Shown here: one piece after another, positions 54,009-63,134 of the stretch | How positions within the stretch are numbered: position 1 is the first letter of the stretch | Layout: each line of letters begins with the position of its first letter | Source of the DNA: Nostoc edaphicum CCNP1411 | Lineage (GTDB): Bacteria; Cyanobacteriota; Cyanobacteriia; Cyanobacteriales; Nostocaceae | Direction: 5' to 3' | Length of the DNA: 64,000 bases | Assembly (NCBI RefSeq): GCF_014023275.1 | Contig: NZ_CP054698.1 | Coordinates: forward strand, 4,960,001-5,024,000 | Translations under genes and position numbers: made by a program | Notes under the pieces: generated by a model | The model's input: the letters and a program-made list of their open reading frames with translations, nothing else | Told to the model about the DNA's origin: nothing | Database searches by the model: none

Positions 54009-55400
54009 TTATAAAATTTGCAGAACTACTAGTGTCATATCATCAGTGTTTTGCTTATCAGCACCAATGAATTGCTGAACTTGGTCAAATAGATAATCCA
54101 CAATCTCCTGTGGCCCATTGCAGTACTTACAAGCAGTATTGAAGCTAGCGACAAAATTATCTTCATCGAAGCGATCGCCACCAGCGGCAGCAGCATCAGT
54201 CAAACCATCTGTATAGTAGATAATTGTATCTCCAGGTTCTAACTGTGCCTGGGCATCCTCATATTGGCTGTTAGCATCCAAACCGATTAGCATACCGAGA
54301 GTATCTAAACGGCTGACAGTTTTTGTAGCTGCGTGCCACCACAACGGAGGATTGTGTGCCGCATTGCTATAAGACAAAACTCGGTTATGGGGATTATATT
54401 CTGAATAAAATAGGGTTACAAAGCGGTGGGAATTTTCCAAATCCGCATACATAACTCTATTTAAATTTTGCAGAATTCCTGCTGGGGAATTACCATGTAA
54501 CACTTCTCCCCGTAACATTCCCCGCATCATCGTCATAATCAGCCCAGCGGGTACACCCTTACCCATAACATCTCCAATAACCAAACCCCAGCGACTAGTT
54601 TCCGTGCCGCCTTTGGTCTTGGGCTGAATCTTATTGTGATTGGTAGCAATAAAGTCGTAGTAGTCTCCGCCAACGCGATTGGCAGGTTTACAGCGTGCCG
54701 CTAGGACTACACCAGGGATTGTGGGACATTGACGTGGCAAAAGCCGCCGTTGAATTTCTGCGCCAATTTCTAGTTCTTGGTCTAGGCGTTCTTTTTTTCT
54801 TAGTTCTACAGCTAGTTCATCGTTTTCGATCGCTACTGCTGTTTGGTCTGCCACTAACCTAACTAACTTTTGCCTAGTTTCTGTCCAACTATATTCTGGA
54901 TCGCGGCTTAAGACATAGAGCCATCCCCGTTCTGTATGCTTCACCAGAATCGCCGTACCAAAGATTTGCACATCTGGCCCCAAATAGCGATGCATGTGGT
55001 CATCCAAAATCCCCGTGGCATTGGCTAGGGGCGCAGTATTGGGCAAAAGCGTGATTTGACTACTGGCTATTTCTAGCGCTTTGCGGATATTCTTGCGCTG
55101 ACCACTATCTTGCCAATGTAACTGTTCTAACCTGACTTGACCATTAGGTTTATAGAGAAACAGGGCGCTGCCGTCTGCATCTGTCACTCTTGTTGCCATC
55201 AGCGGAATCAGTTCCAAAAACTGATTCAAATTATTGAAACTTCTTAGGGCAAATCCTAAAGAACTTAGCAAATCTTGAATTTTGTTCTGTTCCCGGTGCA
55301 ACCTTGCCACGAGTTCTTTAAGTGCTACGACTGGTGTGACATCTGTCGCGGCACTACTATTGCTGTCAGTGGGTTGAGAGGGCAGTTGAGACACAGGCAC
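54009..55400 (-). CDS. GAF-domain PP2C (SpoIIE/RsbU-type) phosphatase
   Basis: A 463-residue protein. A GAF-like sensor lies at about residues 40-200 (FNNLNQFLELIPLMATRVTD; WTETRQKLVRLVADQTAVAI). A linker coiled coil is followed by a SpoIIE-type PP2C domain (about 220-463) with VGGDYYDFI, VIGDVMGKGVPAGLIMTMMR, YTDGLTDAAA and the terminal DDMTLVVLQ, which carry the metal-binding Asp residues. It likely dephosphorylates an anti-sigma-antagonist protein in a partner-switching pathway; no partner is adjacent. It starts at ATG 55400. Confidence 0.9.
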   Translation of the reverse strand: MPVSQLPSQPTDSNSSAATDVTPVVALKELVARLHREQNKIQDLLSSLGFALRSFNNLNQFLELIPLMATRVTDADGSALFLYKPNGQVRLEQLHWQDSGQRKNIRKALEIASSQITLLPNTAPLANATGILDDHMHRYLGPDVQIFGTAILVKHTERGWLYVLSRDPEYSWTETRQKLVRLVADQTAVAIENDELAVELRKKERLDQELEIGAEIQRRLLPRQCPTIPGVVLAARCKPANRVGGDYYDFIATNHNKIQPKTKGGTETSRWGLVIGDVMGKGVPAGLIMTMMRGMLRGEVLHGNSPAGILQNLNRVMYADLENSHRFVTLFYSEYNPHNRVLSYSNAAHNPPLWWHAATKTVSRLDTLGMLIGLDANSQYEDAQAQLEPGDTIIYYTDGLTDAAAAGGDRFDEDNFVASFNTACKYCNGPQEIVDYLFDQVQQFIGADKQNTDDMTLVVLQIL

Positions 55401-56709
55401 AGGTACTATTGCACTTTATATTGGCAGATTAATTAGATTACTTATAAACTTTTTGGCTTTGGCATTGCTAAACCATATTTAGACAAGACTTGTCATTTTA
55501 GCAAGAGTATAAAGACGTAGCAGACAAATTTTATAAGTATTTTATTTGCTTATTGTATTTATGATGGAATATTAGCAATTCCAAATCATGTATTTTTAGT
55601 CCAAACCCAACCAGTAAAAATTACTAGTTTCGGTGATAGTTCATAAAGCTTTTCATTTTTTCATAACTTAATTTCCAAAGCATATCTCTAAAGTCATAAA
55701 AATACTTTTTTCAAAGAATAATTCAGAATAACTGCTTGGAAAGATGCAACTAGGAGACTATAAGTCTTCTGAGTCAAAACCTCTAGTAGTTCTCAAATCA
55801 AGCTTGGTTTGGTAAAAAAACGACTTACACTCATTCCCAAACCTGAGAATTATGTAAATAAGTCTTCAAATACTTAATTTGTATACCATAATTGCTGGGA
55901 TAATTGCCAAAATCGAGTTTTTCCATTTTGATTTTCTCATTTTGCGAATTTTGAGTTGCTGAAGATGCAAAACTTCAACGCATTTAAACGGAATAAAAAT
56001 GAGATAACCCAATCTTTTGATTCAACGGTAACAGACTTAAAATATTAGCCTGTAATTGATTTTAAGGTTAAGCCATTTGGTAAGTGTAGGATATGAATAC
56101 AAAAGATGACACTAAATCTAAAAAAATCTCCTCCAATAACTTTAAGTCAAAAACCAGAAAGAGTGTTCTTGTTTAACCATGAGAATTCAAACCTCTCAAT
56201 TTACTAAAAAGATTTGTAGATACTTTAGCAAGTAGCAGATGAGAATACACCTGAGAGTGTTGAACCAGCTTACTTACACCAATTCTCTTTTTGAGTCCAC
56301 AGTGAACGATTCTCCGAAATTCTAATGTTCAGAAACCGTCCTTCTTGAGAGATAGGCGTTGGGCAAACAGATGAGGCTCGTAACTCTACTCTTGAGTAAG
56401 CTAGATGCAGCCTGCCGTATTACTTCTCCGTAGGAGTACAAGAGCCATAGCTAGCAACAGTAACCGAGGGAGGAGAACCCTCCCGCAGTGTCGCAACTAA
56501 ATGCCCGTGCTGCTACATTTAAAAAGCCCATTCAGGGCATGGAAAAAGGGCATTAGCTTGAAATTTTAGCAAAAGTCACCCATTTGTTGTAAAAAACTCA
56601 TGGTTTTAGGACTTCAACTGTTTCTAGTTAGTTCAAGTGATAATACCAGATCAGTTATCCCTAAATTTATCAATTTGTCAAGAAAAATTTTTAACTTCAA
56701 ATTTTTCAA
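55401..56709. other. 1.3-kb gap upstream of the phosphatase gene
   Basis: The first 700 bp are AT-rich and without structure; they should hold the phosphatase promoter. A possible 27-codon frame at 56093-56176 (MNTKDDTKSKKISSNNFKSK) is not called as a gene. The right part holds a GC-richer structured island at 56341-56554. The ftsY 3' end lies just beyond. Confidence 0.55.
56341..56554. ncRNA. Candidate structured RNA or repeat island
   Basis: A GC-richer island in AT-rich DNA with several stems: GGCTC (56375-56379)/GAGCC (56442-56446); GCTAG (56400-56404)/CTAGC (56451-56455), which would cross the previous pair as a pseudoknot; CTCC/GGAG at 56426-56436; GGGAGG/CCTCCC at 56468-56484; AATGCCC (56500-56506)/GGGCATT (56548-56554) with GCCC/GGGC inside. 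Strand is not settled; on the minus strand it would follow ftsY. No Rfam family could be named. Confidence 0.3.
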
Positions 56710-58347
56710 CTAGCCACTCAAGAGGGCTTCGACAAACTCATAGCTCGAAAAGGGACGCAGGTCTTCAATTCCTTCGCCAGCACCAATAAAGCGAATGGGT
56801 AAACCTAGCTGCTGCACAACTGCAAGGGCAACGCCGCCTTTAGCAGTTCCATCCAGCTTGGTTAAGACAACGCCACTCAGTTGAGCAGCTTGGGAGAAAA
56901 CTTCGGCTTGCCGTAGTCCATTTTGCCCTAAAGTGGCATCTAGAACCAAAAGAGATTCTACTTTGGCATTTGGGGCTTTTTTGTCGATAATTCGCCGAAT
57001 TTTGCCGAGTTCGTCCATTAAATTTTTCTTGTTTTGCAGTCGCCCCGCTGTATCTACCAGAAGTAATTCCGTTTGACGCGCTTGGGCGGCTGCGATCGCA
57101 TCAAAGACAACTGCTGCCGGATCTGTATTCTTTCCCGGATTGGCAATTACATCGACGCCACTTCTACTACCCCAAACCTTCACCTGTTCTACAGCAGCGG
57201 CGCGGAAGGTGTCTGCCGCCCCAATCAAGCATTTATAACCAGATTTTTGTCCCAGATGGGCAATTTTGCCGATGGTAGTGGTTTTGCCGGCACCATTCAC
57301 CCCAGTGATTAACCAAATATTTAAGGTTTCTTTTTCTGGGGTAAAGCTAGTTTTGTGGGATGTTTTGCTCGGTGCATCCAGCATATCCCGCAGGATTTTT
57401 TTCAAGTAAGCGATCGCTTCTTCAGGTGCGGTAACTTCTTCTCGAAGTTTTGTCTGTAGGGCATTGATAATAAAGTCTGTCGCCTCTACACCCACATCAG
57501 CTTGCAGGAGCAATGCCTCAATTTCCGTCACAGCAGCCTGGTTAAGAGGCCCTTGACCGACGATCGCCTTCAGTTGGTTAAGAATACTACGACGAGTTTT
57601 GTCTAACCCTTGCCGGAGTTTTTTCAGCCAGGTAATTTCTTCAATAGAAACGTCTTCTGGATTTCTACCTTGAGCTGCTAAAACTTTCGCCGACCAGACA
57701 AACCCATCATCAAATAGCAGTCCGGGAATTTCCTCTCCTGTTTCTGAGGTTGTAGCTACTGGCTGTACTACCTCCGGTTCTGGAACTTCAATGGCGGTGG
57801 CTATTAGTTGTTCCAGCTTGGCTTGCCGTTCTGCCGCCGCCCTTTCTAAGAAGGATGGTGCTGTTGGCTGTGTTGCCTCTACTGTCGCTATTGGTTCGGT
57901 GGGTGTTGGTTCAACTTCACTTAGCGTTACTTCTGGGCTGGCGACATTTGGCTGATCAGTAATTGCCGCGACTGAGGAATCTTCTGTAATTGCTTTCTCA
58001 GTAGCAGCTGGGATAACTTCTGGCTGTGCTGTTTCTGCGGTTGTATTAACAGGTTCCTCAGTTGCTTCTGGCTCGGTAATTTCTGGGGTTTCAGGTTGTA
58101 CTGATGGTGCTGAGGTATCTGCTGAATCAGGCGGGGTTTCTACTACCTCAGCTTGTTGTTTTTGCTGAATATTTTTGTAGGCAGCTTTAGCAAACGCCAA
58201 CAAATCTGCCGTCGAATCTGGTGCAGTTTCAGCAGTTGGTGTTGACGTTTCGGCTGGCTCTGCTTGGGGTTCTTGTACAGGAGGAGTTTTTTCCTGTTTC
58301 TGATCAGAGGAATCGTTATGTTGACGACGGAACCAATTAAATACCAT
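56710..58347 (-). CDS. ftsY: Signal recognition particle receptor FtsY
   Basis: A 545-residue SRP receptor GTPase. The N-terminal 230 residues are acidic and rich in Pro, Glu and Thr (the membrane-targeting A domain, unusually long). The NG domain follows from about 235, with G1 TGVNGAGKTTTIGKI near residue 350, then DTFRAAAVEQ, LLVDTAGRLQ and TKLDGTAKGG. It docks ribosome-SRP complexes at the membrane. Starts at ATG 58347. It sits downstream of nusB and the DUF502 gene on the same strand, an order I recall as common in Nostocales (memory, not checked). Confidence 0.96.
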   Translation of the reverse strand: MVFNWFRRQHNDSSDQKQEKTPPVQEPQAEPAETSTPTAETAPDSTADLLAFAKAAYKNIQQKQQAEVVETPPDSADTSAPSVQPETPEITEPEATEEPVNTTAETAQPEVIPAATEKAITEDSSVAAITDQPNVASPEVTLSEVEPTPTEPIATVEATQPTAPSFLERAAAERQAKLEQLIATAIEVPEPEVVQPVATTSETGEEIPGLLFDDGFVWSAKVLAAQGRNPEDVSIEEITWLKKLRQGLDKTRRSILNQLKAIVGQGPLNQAAVTEIEALLLQADVGVEATDFIINALQTKLREEVTAPEEAIAYLKKILRDMLDAPSKTSHKTSFTPEKETLNIWLITGVNGAGKTTTIGKIAHLGQKSGYKCLIGAADTFRAAAVEQVKVWGSRSGVDVIANPGKNTDPAAVVFDAIAAAQARQTELLLVDTAGRLQNKKNLMDELGKIRRIIDKKAPNAKVESLLVLDATLGQNGLRQAEVFSQAAQLSGVVLTKLDGTAKGGVALAVVQQLGLPIRFIGAGEGIEDLRPFSSYEFVEALLSG

Positions 58348-58489
58348 TGCAGCAGTATTAGTTATATGAGCTATAAGTTATAAGTTATGAGTTTAATTTA
58401 ACTTTGCACTTTTTCTTGGGGTGAAAACTTCCGGGTTATCCTCACCTTTGAGCGCCAGTTTCCGGAAAATCGTTACAACAGAAGTTTCC

Positions 58490-58555
58490 CTGCGTTCACG
58501 CAGCGTCTCGAAGGGAGAAATTCCGCTCGGAGGAAGCCGCAGAAGCGGCTACAAA
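58490..58555. repeat. Dispersed repeat upstream of ftsY
   Basis: TTCACGCAGCGTCTCGAAGG and the hairpin GCCGC-AGAA-GCGGC (58536-58549) belong to the GCGTCTCGTAGAGA family. It lies between nusB and ftsY in a 252-bp gap, so the two genes are probably not tightly coupled. Confidence 0.65.
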
Positions 58556-58599
58556 TTTTTCTCCATAGCAGTATAAAAATTACGAATTACGCAGTGGTA

Positions 58600-59241
58600 C
58601 TATGCTGTTTTTTTCTGTTCAGTGACTCGGCGCAAAACACCGTTAATAAATCGATGCCCATCATCTCCACTGTAGCGTTTAGCTAGTTCCACAGCTTCGT
58701 TGATGGCGATACTGTCTGGAACTCCTAAGAACTTCATTTCTGCAACGGCGATTTGCAAGATGTCGCGGTCAATTTGGGCGAGGCGAGTTACTTGCCAATC
58801 TACTAAGGCAGCAGAAATGAGTTCATCTATAATATGTCGATTTTCGTGGACGGTAATCACAAGCTCTTTAGCGTAATTCCGAACTCCCTTGTCCTGATTA
58901 GCTAACTGAATCAATACTGGGAACTCAACTGCCGTACCTAACTGATTGATTGCTGTCTGGGTGCAGGCGATCGCTTCTTGAAGCATTGTTCTGGCAGAAT
59001 TAAGGTCGGAAGCCCGAGTTTGGCTACTTAAAAGGCGATCGTTACTGCGTTGGAGTTCCCCTGCGGCATTATCGAGGGTATCTTGCACTTCTGTAGTCAG
59101 AGTGCGTACTGCTCCTAGCACCAACTTGGATACTAGTTGATCGTCTTCCAATTTATCTAATTTTTTTGGGTTGACTGGCAATTGGCTAAGGCTTAAAAGC
59201 GCCAATTCACGAGCAATTTGTTGGGGTTTACGAGGTTGCAT
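58600..59241 (-). CDS. nusB: Transcription antitermination factor NusB
   Basis: A 213-residue protein with an N-terminal [20 protein letters not shown] block and the C-terminal NusB helix bundle: [37 protein letters not shown] and FINGVLRRV. It is longer than E. coli NusB (139 residues) because of an extended middle region, usual for cyanobacterial proteins. It acts in rRNA transcription antitermination with NusE/S10. Starts at ATG 59241. It lies 122 bp downstream of the DUF502 gene. Confidence 0.93.
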   Translation of the reverse strand: MQPRKPQQIARELALLSLSQLPVNPKKLDKLEDDQLVSKLVLGAVRTLTTEVQDTLDNAAGELQRSNDRLLSSQTRASDLNSARTMLQEAIACTQTAINQLGTAVEFPVLIQLANQDKGVRNYAKELVITVHENRHIIDELISAALVDWQVTRLAQIDRDILQIAVAEMKFLGVPDSIAINEAVELAKRYSGDDGHRFINGVLRRVTEQKKTA

Positions 59242-59363
59242 AAAAGTGATTGGTGATTGTGCGAGAACTGATTAACTTGGCTGGACAAACTTACAAGTCT
59301 ATCAATTTTGGCACAGTCAAACAACAACATTACGGATTTGCTTGTGACTTTGCCAGATTGATT

Positions 59364-60128
59364 TTAAGTTTCTTCAACGGGAATAGCTTGCTGCTTGATT
59401 TCGTTGTGTTTCACCTCCAAGGTTGACTCTTTGGGGAAAACCAAGGGTGTATTAGGGGCGACAATGCCACCTGATACAACTATTTTAAAGGCGTCTTCAA
59501 TGGACATGGAGAGGTTCACCACCTCGTCTTCAGGAACGACTGCATACCATCCAGTAGTAGGATTAGGAGTGGTGGGGATAAAAACACTTAGCACGGGGCG
59601 AGGCATCTGAGCTTGGATATCACTGCTAATTGCACCAGTGACAAAGGCGATCGCCCAAATTCCTCGGCGGGGATACTCTATCAAAATTACCCGGCGAAAC
59701 TTGCCATTAGAATCTTTTAGTATTGTTTCTAAAAGCTGTTTGAGAGTTTTGTATACCTGTCCAGCTAAGGGAATTGCCTGTAAAAACCGCTCACCAAAAT
59801 CTAGTAACCACCGCCCAGCAATATTCCGAGCCATCAAGCCCATTAGGAGGATACACAGTAGTGGTACAGCTAATCCTACTAACAAATTCAGTAGATTTAC
59901 TAAAAGTGGATTTAACCCATCAAAGGGATTTAGTTGTTTGGGAATTTGGGTGAGGAAGTTGATTACCCAAGTAGCAATGGTAATTGTCAGCCAGATAGTG
60001 GTTGCTAGGGGAATTACTACCAACAAACCAGCAATCAGGTCGTTTTTTAAGTCCTGTTTTAGGCGATCGATTACCAAGCTCAGATTCTCCTGTTTTAAGC
60101 TAGAGGAACTTTTGTTATTGGTATCCAT
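59364..60128 (-). CDS. DUF502 membrane protein
   Basis: A 254-residue protein from ATG 60128 (MDTNNKSSSSLKQENLSLVI). Two helical membrane segments occur: DLIAGLLVVIPLATTIWLTI and LVNLLNLLVGLAVPLLCILL. Conserved blocks follow: FLQAIPLAGQVYKTLKQLLE, VILIEYPRRGIWAIAFVTGA and VFIPTTPNPTTGWYAVVPED. DUF502 proteins are found in bacteria and plastids with no firm role. It is upstream of nusB and ftsY on the same strand. The longer frame to 60206 has no ribosome binding site support. Confidence 0.88.
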   Translation of the reverse strand: MDTNNKSSSSLKQENLSLVIDRLKQDLKNDLIAGLLVVIPLATTIWLTITIATWVINFLTQIPKQLNPFDGLNPLLVNLLNLLVGLAVPLLCILLMGLMARNIAGRWLLDFGERFLQAIPLAGQVYKTLKQLLETILKDSNGKFRRVILIEYPRRGIWAIAFVTGAISSDIQAQMPRPVLSVFIPTTPNPTTGWYAVVPEDEVVNLSMSIEDAFKIVVSGGIVAPNTPLVFPKESTLEVKHNEIKQQAIPVEET

Positions 60129-60661
60129 ACCAGCAGATTTGTCAAATTCCGAAGACTTTAACTTTAGGCAGTTGTTGCCACAAGTAACTGTCCAAAAGGC
60201 TAGCAAGTTGTTGCTGCCGCAAAAACACGCACTTGTTGCTGTAAACCAGCTATTTTCCTATAAGCATACACATAGACCTTAACCAATACGATGGCGACTG
60301 GTTATTTTCAGAGGATGTTACTTTTCTTTGCAAGACTTGTAAATGATTGTTGCAAGTCCTGAGATATTACTAATCTACCGCGCTCAACCAAAAGCTGCTC
60401 ATGATTGTGAAAGTACTATAGAGTAACCTAAAGAATTATTTTCTCTGGTCATTCACTCACCTTTGAGCAGGAGGGGCTTTTATGAAAATGTTCTGTTAAA
60501 AATATTAATTTATAATGGTCGTATTTTTTTAGATGTAAAAGGCGGTAGGGGCGCACAGTTAACTATGCGCCCCTACTTCTGAATTATGATTTTGCGATCG
60601 CATACTCGCCTGATCGCTGCTTGTTTATTTCTCTAGGAATCCTTCTAATCTCTAATCCTCT
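60129..60661. other. 533-bp gap with one dispersed palindrome
   Basis: GTAGGGGCGCA (60545-60555) / TGCGCCCCTAC (60566-60576) with AGTTAACT at the centre is a perfect 11-bp palindromic repeat of a type common between cyanobacterial genes. The gap otherwise shows no gene or strong structure. Confidence 0.6.
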
Positions 60662-61570
60662 TTACGCCGCATCAGCCTGTGTAGTTTCAGAATCTACGCA
60701 CTGCAACTGTTCTGTACTCTCTTGTACCAGAATTGTTGTTGTATCTAAATTAGGTTTTGGTAGATACTTCATTTCCCAGACTTTGAGCAAAATTAGATAT
60801 TCGTAGAATGCCTGCAATGTACACCAAGCGATTCCGGCGCGTCCATCTAAACAGCCGCCTAAGATAAAATACATATATACAAACCGTAGCAACGGTCTAG
60901 CGGGTAAACGTAAAGACAAATCTTTTAGGGCGCGGCGTTTTTCGACTTCCGATTTACCAAAGAATAAATCTTGCCAGTTAACCTTTCCCTGTTCTAGTTG
61001 ATACAATGTTTCTTGAGCTTCATCTGTAGAATAACGGTTGTGCTTGTCAATCCAACGGCTCAAACCTTTGCTGCAAGTGTAGTGTGGGTATGTTTCTTTT
61101 AAAAAGCTAGTTGCACCGTCACAAACTTCCCGCTCAGTATGACCGTAGTCTGTAAACCACACTTTCCCGTGGCGGAAGAGTCGCATTTGGTAACGGGGAT
61201 ACTGTGTGCTGTAGCGAATCCAATGATTCATGAACATGACACGTTCAGCCACGTAGTAACCGATGTAGTCTGGATTCTGACTTGCCTTTTCACATTCTGC
61301 AAACAGTTCTGGTGTCATACGCTCGTCAGCTTCGAGAATGTAAACCCATTGGTGCTTTGGGGGGATAGACTCTAACATCCAGGTGCGTTGGCGTCCGTGG
61401 CTTTCAAAAGCGTGTTGAACGACGCGGATAGGATAGCGACCAGCAATTTCCACAGTGCGATCGCTACTGCATGAGTCTACAACAATGATGTCATCCGATA
61501 GCATCGCCGATTCGATACAAGCAGCAATATCTAACTCTTCGTTATATGTCAGTATGTAAATTGAGAACAT
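60662..61570 (-). CDS. Family 2 glycosyltransferase
   Basis: A 302-residue GT-A fold enzyme from ATG 61570 (MFSIYILTYNEELDIAACIE). It has the nucleotide-sugar motif DDIIVVDSCSSDRTVEIA and a DXD-like VYILEADERMTPEL. A C-terminal region has ERVMFMNHWIRYSTQYPRYQ and a membrane-proximal segment (LLRFVYMYFILGGCLDGRAG). Such enzymes build lipid-linked or exopolysaccharide sugars. A preceding TTG adds two residues and is not preferred. It may cooperate with the HpsJ-like gene upstream on the same strand. Confidence 0.9.
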   Translation of the reverse strand: MFSIYILTYNEELDIAACIESAMLSDDIIVVDSCSSDRTVEIAGRYPIRVVQHAFESHGRQRTWMLESIPPKHQWVYILEADERMTPELFAECEKASQNPDYIGYYVAERVMFMNHWIRYSTQYPRYQMRLFRHGKVWFTDYGHTEREVCDGATSFLKETYPHYTCSKGLSRWIDKHNRYSTDEAQETLYQLEQGKVNWQDLFFGKSEVEKRRALKDLSLRLPARPLLRFVYMYFILGGCLDGRAGIAWCTLQAFYEYLILLKVWEMKYLPKPNLDTTTILVQESTEQLQCVDSETTQADAA

Positions 61571-61640
61571 TACCAAGTTTTATAGTTAAAAGTTAAAAGT
61601 TAGGAGTTAGGAGTTAGGAGTTAGAAGTTATTCTTCCTTA
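61571..61640. repeat. GTTAGGAGTTAGGAG repeat tract
   Basis: TAAAAGTTAAAAGTTAGGAG and more GTTAGGAGTTAGAAGTTA units lie between the HpsJ-like gene and the glycosyltransferase gene. Confidence 0.75.
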
Positions 61641-61659
61641 CTCCCCACTCCTGAAAGGA

Positions 61660-62502
61660 TTAGCGTGCAGTAGCTCTAGGTTTACCACCTTGTACAGCAC
61701 CCCTACCTCTTAAGCCTGTCCAGCCGATGATAATGTAACCAATAGACAACAGCAAACTGCTAATCCCAATCCGCAGTCCAGACTTCCAAGCAGTATCTTT
61801 AGCTTGTTGCAGTGCTTCGTCTCTGCGCTGGCGAACTTGGCTCAATTGTTGAGTTTGGAGCGTTTGAATATCTGTTTGTTGCTCGATAGCTTTCTCAAGT
61901 ACTTGGGGATCTGTTTTAGCCTTCTTCAGTAACTCTTTGATGTTTGCGGGAATTTGAGCGCTTTCAAGTGCTTGCTTATATCTCTGCTCATCTTTGAGGA
62001 TTTCACTAAACTGAGCTTTGGTTTGGTTTCGCAGCTGCTCTAGTTGAGCTTTTCCTTGCTCAGTATTCAGTTGTGCTTGCAATTGCGATAATCGAGTGTT
62101 CAGTTGAGTTTCTGCCTGATCTGCTTCTTGGGTGATTCGGTTGAGTGTTTGAGTCTTAGCTTGATTGACGTTATTGAGGTGCAGGGGAAAAATCAGCAAG
62201 AACATCAACCCTAAAATACTTGAGATGATCAGAGCGGGCAATCTTAAATCGATACCTTGGGGGCGATCGCTTCCGGCATCAGCACTATCAAACCAATACC
62301 CTGCAAACAAAAGCCCCAGTCCTACCAGAGGAACAATTCCCCGATCAACTAGCGCTGTTGCCAAATTGATTTGCCATACTCGATCAGTCGGTTGAAAAGG
62401 TAACAATAGAATCAAAAAGTCAACGAAAAAGGACAAAATGCAGATTATTCCAACTACCTTAACTGTGAGGGCAGTACTCACGGAAGTAAAACGGTTAACC
62501 AT
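61660..62502 (-). CDS. HpsJ-like hormogonium-polysaccharide protein
   Basis: A 280-residue membrane protein with helices IICILSFFVDFLILLLPFQP, GIVPLVGLGLLFAGYWF and ALIISSILGLMFLLIFPLHL. A long Gln-rich coiled coil follows (about 115-245), then a final helix (ISSLLLSIGYIIIGWTGLRG) and a basic tail. The layout matches the HpsJ family linked to hormogonium polysaccharide in Nostoc punctiforme. It lies next to a family 2 glycosyltransferase on the same strand. The family name is from memory; other hps genes are not visible here. Confidence 0.6.
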   Translation of the reverse strand: MVNRFTSVSTALTVKVVGIICILSFFVDFLILLLPFQPTDRVWQINLATALVDRGIVPLVGLGLLFAGYWFDSADAGSDRPQGIDLRLPALIISSILGLMFLLIFPLHLNNVNQAKTQTLNRITQEADQAETQLNTRLSQLQAQLNTEQGKAQLEQLRNQTKAQFSEILKDEQRYKQALESAQIPANIKELLKKAKTDPQVLEKAIEQQTDIQTLQTQQLSQVRQRRDEALQQAKDTAWKSGLRIGISSLLLSIGYIIIGWTGLRGRGAVQGGKPRATAR

Positions 62503-63083
62503 AGTTTTTCAAACTGGCGGTGAATACGAGTGATTTTCATATTTCAAGCTACTTAAATATTGTGCCCATGACCATGACTGTTGTGTAGAAACACAAAGCA
62601 GATTCAATACTGGTAAAGGCTATCTGCCTCTTGGTTTTCAACTAGGCCACAGTAACATTTGTTATGTACAGTGTCTTCAGGAAATTCCTGGTATATTAAA
62701 ATACTAACTTAATACAGGGCTGAAGGAAAAAACTTATTAATTACTCGAATTACCATATATAGCAGTTCTCAATCGGTCGTCTAACTTCACACCATTAATA
62801 AAATAGTCCCAACGAACGTTTAACTACATAAAAAGCAAGATTCAATTCTCCATCTTCGTCATAAATCAGCCACGACTTAGGGAGGTAATATTTGTGGGTC
62901 GAGGACATTTCACGAATAAACTCTGGTTTACTGGAAAACTAAAACTAAAAAATGTTCACTGATAACTGTTTATTAACCAATTTTAGGTTTCACCAAGGTT
63001 GAGCCAGCAACATGGTGTAAGGGAAAGAAAAAAAATTCTTTTCTTCTCAACTTAGAAAACTTTTCTCAATGAATTTTAGATTT
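62503..63083. other. Gap with MITE-end motif and a possible gene remnant
   Basis: TATATAGCAGTTCTCAATCG at 62754-62773 resembles the TATAGC-GTT MITE ends at 16874. Otherwise there is only the small minus-strand frame at 62795-62908. No intact gene. Confidence 0.5.
62795..62908 (-). pseudogene. Small protein-like frame or gene remnant
   Basis: Minus-strand frame MSSTHKYYLPKSWLIYDEDG followed by ELNLAFYVVKRSLGLFY and stop, 37 residues. The composition is protein-like and the frame is preceded by an in-frame stop just 11 codons upstream, so it looks like the 3' part of a decayed gene. It may also be a genuine small protein; there is no ribosome binding site. Confidence 0.3.
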
Positions 63084-63133
63084 AAAAATTTGGATGTGGG
63101 ATTGTATTTAAAAAATCTCACATCCAAATTTTT
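63084..63133 (-). terminator. Terminator of the 63135-63608 gene
   Basis: Left arm 63084-63103 and right arm 63114-63133 pair over 20 bp with one G-U wobble around a 10-base loop. The hairpin starts 1 base after the stop codon of the minus-strand gene and is followed, in that direction, by TTTAAATC. It is a strong intrinsic-type terminator. Confidence 0.8.
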
Positions 63134-63134
63134 T

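Noticed and set aside
56093..56176. 27-codon frame (MNTKDDTKSKKISSNNFKSK) as a peptide gene
   Set aside because: It is short, Lys/Ser-rich, in AT-rich DNA, with only a weak upstream GTAGG; not enough to call a gene.
59638..60282. 214-codon plus-strand frame over the DUF502 gene
   Set aside because: It lies antisense to a well-supported conserved gene and is highly basic and serine-rich, typical of shadow frames.
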